This document shows positions 5,588-6,341 of a DNA stretch of 6,341 bases, one piece after another; within the stretch, counting starts at the first letter, position 1, and each line of letters opens with the position of its first letter. The notes below the pieces were generated by a model. It made no database searches and was not told the origin of the DNA. It saw only the letters and a list, made by a program, of their open reading frames with translations. Both the position numbers and the translations under genes were made by a program. This stretch comes from Propionibacteriaceae bacterium (GTDB lineage: Bacteria; Actinomycetota; Actinomycetes; Propionibacteriales; Propionibacteriaceae), in the NCBI GenBank assembly GCA_030450535.1, contig JAKDIK010000164.1, forward strand, positions 1-6,341, written 5' to 3'.

Positions 5588-6094
5588 TCAGCCCGCCGCT
5601 GTCGGCCCGGGGCTCGGGCGTCCTCCCCGGGTAACGCGGCGCACGCGTTCCAGCAGCGTCGCCCAGCCGGACGCCGCGTCGAGTTCCGGCGCCAGAGCGT
5701 GCATGCCGACATCGTCGGTGCCGATGCGGTAGACCAACGTGCCCGGCATCAGGCCGGCCAGCGCGGCCGCGAAGGTGCCCACGCCGTCGCCGGGGGCGGG
5801 CAGATCCTCCTCGACCGGATCGACCCAGCGGCGCGGTCCGACGGCCCTGCGGGCGACGTCGACCCCGCCGACGACCATCCGGCCCAGCAACCACGCCGCG
5901 AGCCCCAGCGCCGCCAGGAGCTGGCGCCCGGACGGCAGCCGCAGCGGCCGTAGCGGCGCCACGCTCACGCTGACCACCGTGGCCAACGCCACCGAGAGGG
6001 CGCCGTAGAGCAGGTAGTCGAGGCGTCCCTCGGAGATCACCAGCCACGCGAGCCCCAGCCCGACCACGCGCAGCATCAGGTCACACCAGCGCAT
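5588..6094 (-). CDS. mrpE: Mrp/Mnh-type Na+/H+ antiporter subunit E
   Basis: This is a small membrane subunit of the multi-component Mrp (Mnh/Sha) monovalent cation/proton antiporter. Its 168 residues are the usual family length. Hydrophobic helices lie at about 7-22, 27-47 and 57-76. The soluble C-terminal half has the features I associate with MrpE: GGVDVARRAVGPR (76-88), then LMPGTLVYRI (115-124), and a short strand ending MHALAPELD (131-139). The family usually shows 'TPGT' and 'HxLD' at these places. The ATG at 6094 overlaps the stop of the upstream gene by 14 bases, and AGGGGG stands six bases before it, indicating translational coupling in an operon. A second in-frame ATG at 6076 is less likely. 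Oddly, the expected mrpF and mrpG do not follow. The tail after residue 150 is basic and Gly/Pro-rich. Confidence 0.8.
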   Translation of the reverse strand: MRWCDLMLRVVGLGLAWLVISEGRLDYLLYGALSVALATVVSVSVAPLRPLRLPSGRQLLAALGLAAWLLGRMVVGGVDVARRAVGPRRWVDPVEEDLPAPGDGVGTFAAALAGLMPGTLVYRIGTDDVGMHALAPELDAASGWATLLERVRRVTRGGRPSPGPTAAG

Positions 6095-6341
6095 GCCATC
6101 CCCCTGTCAGCGCGATGAGCACGATCAGCCCGACGAGCAGGCCGAGGCCCAGCGTCCAGCCGCTCACCTGCCCCTCGGCCCGCCGCAACAGCATCCGCGA
6201 GCTTTCGACGAAGGCCCCGGTGGACGGCGGCGTCCAGCTCGGCAGGCGTCCGATCGTCCGCCCCGCAGCCCGGACGCCCGCCTCACCGATCACCACGAGG
6301 TCGCCCGCCGGCGCCACGGGCAGCCGTGCGAGCCGGCCCCG
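6081..6341 (-). CDS. C-terminal end of a membrane subunit, probably MrpD, cut by window edge
   Basis: The minus-strand frame is open to the right edge and gives 86 residues before TGA at 6081. Most of it is a soluble, Ala/Gly/Pro-rich stretch with ESSRMLLRRAEGQVSGW, followed by one strong terminal helix (WTLGLGLLVGLIVLIAL) and a short GGWHALV end. A terminal helix preceded by a charged 'RR..G.V' segment fits the last helix of MrpA/MrpD/NuoL-type proton-conducting subunits. The position directly upstream of and overlapping mrpE is the normal place of mrpD. The sequence itself lacks diagnostic motifs, so the identity rests mainly on position. A GTG at 6317 could in principle start a small separate protein, but the frame continues unbroken beyond it. 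Confidence 0.55.
   Translation of the reverse strand, partial: RGRLARLPVAPAGDLVVIGEAGVRAAGRTIGRLPSWTPPSTGAFVESSRMLLRRAEGQVSGWTLGLGLLVGLIVLIALTGGWHALV

Noticed and set aside
5107..5712. Minus-strand open frame across the gap after mrpE, checked as a possible mrpF
   Set aside because: It is basic and proline-rich, not hydrophobic, and overlaps both mrpE and the permease in the wrong frame. MrpF should have about three membrane helices.

Overview
The window is about 70% G+C and its genes fit an actinobacterium (Actinomycetota). The evidence is the codon bias, a DLW-39-like micro-protein, and a sucrose-type PTS permease that resembles PtsS of Corynebacterium glutamicum. The sequence alone does not support a genus call. 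I see no mobile element, CRISPR array, tRNA or rRNA. The window looks like ordinary core/metabolic chromosome, and its most interesting content is regulatory.

Layout from left to right. (1) Positions 1-1208, minus strand: a NarL/DesK-type sensor histidine kinase with an N-terminal membrane domain. Its last residues and any partner response regulator lie beyond the left edge. (2) Positions 1285-1416, plus strand, divergent from the kinase: a 39-43 residue membrane micro-protein of the DLW-39 type, followed by a strong GC-rich hairpin. (3) Positions 1602-2147, plus: a small two-helix membrane protein with a PH-like domain. (4) Positions 2247-3248, plus: a LacI-family repressor, with an inverted repeat over its presumed -10 element. 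(5) Positions 3318-5330, minus, tail to tail with the repressor: a complete EIIBCA sugar permease, most likely for sucrose (ptsS/scrA type). It has a palindromic operator candidate overlapping its presumed -10/start site and a very stable hairpin in its mRNA leader. (6) Positions 5588-6341, minus: the end of a Mrp-type cation/proton antiporter operon, consisting of the C-terminus of an upstream membrane subunit (probably MrpD) overlapping mrpE. No mrpF or mrpG follows.

How the parts may work together: the LacI-type regulator probably senses a sugar or sugar phosphate and represses the neighbouring permease. The permease would import and phosphorylate the sugar using HPr-derived phosphate. The hydrolase for the phosphorylated sugar is not in this window. 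The histidine kinase, the micro-protein, the PH-like protein and the antiporter have no visible functional link to sugar uptake. The assignments of substrate, operators and promoters are inferences; the enzyme and regulator families are read directly from conserved motifs.
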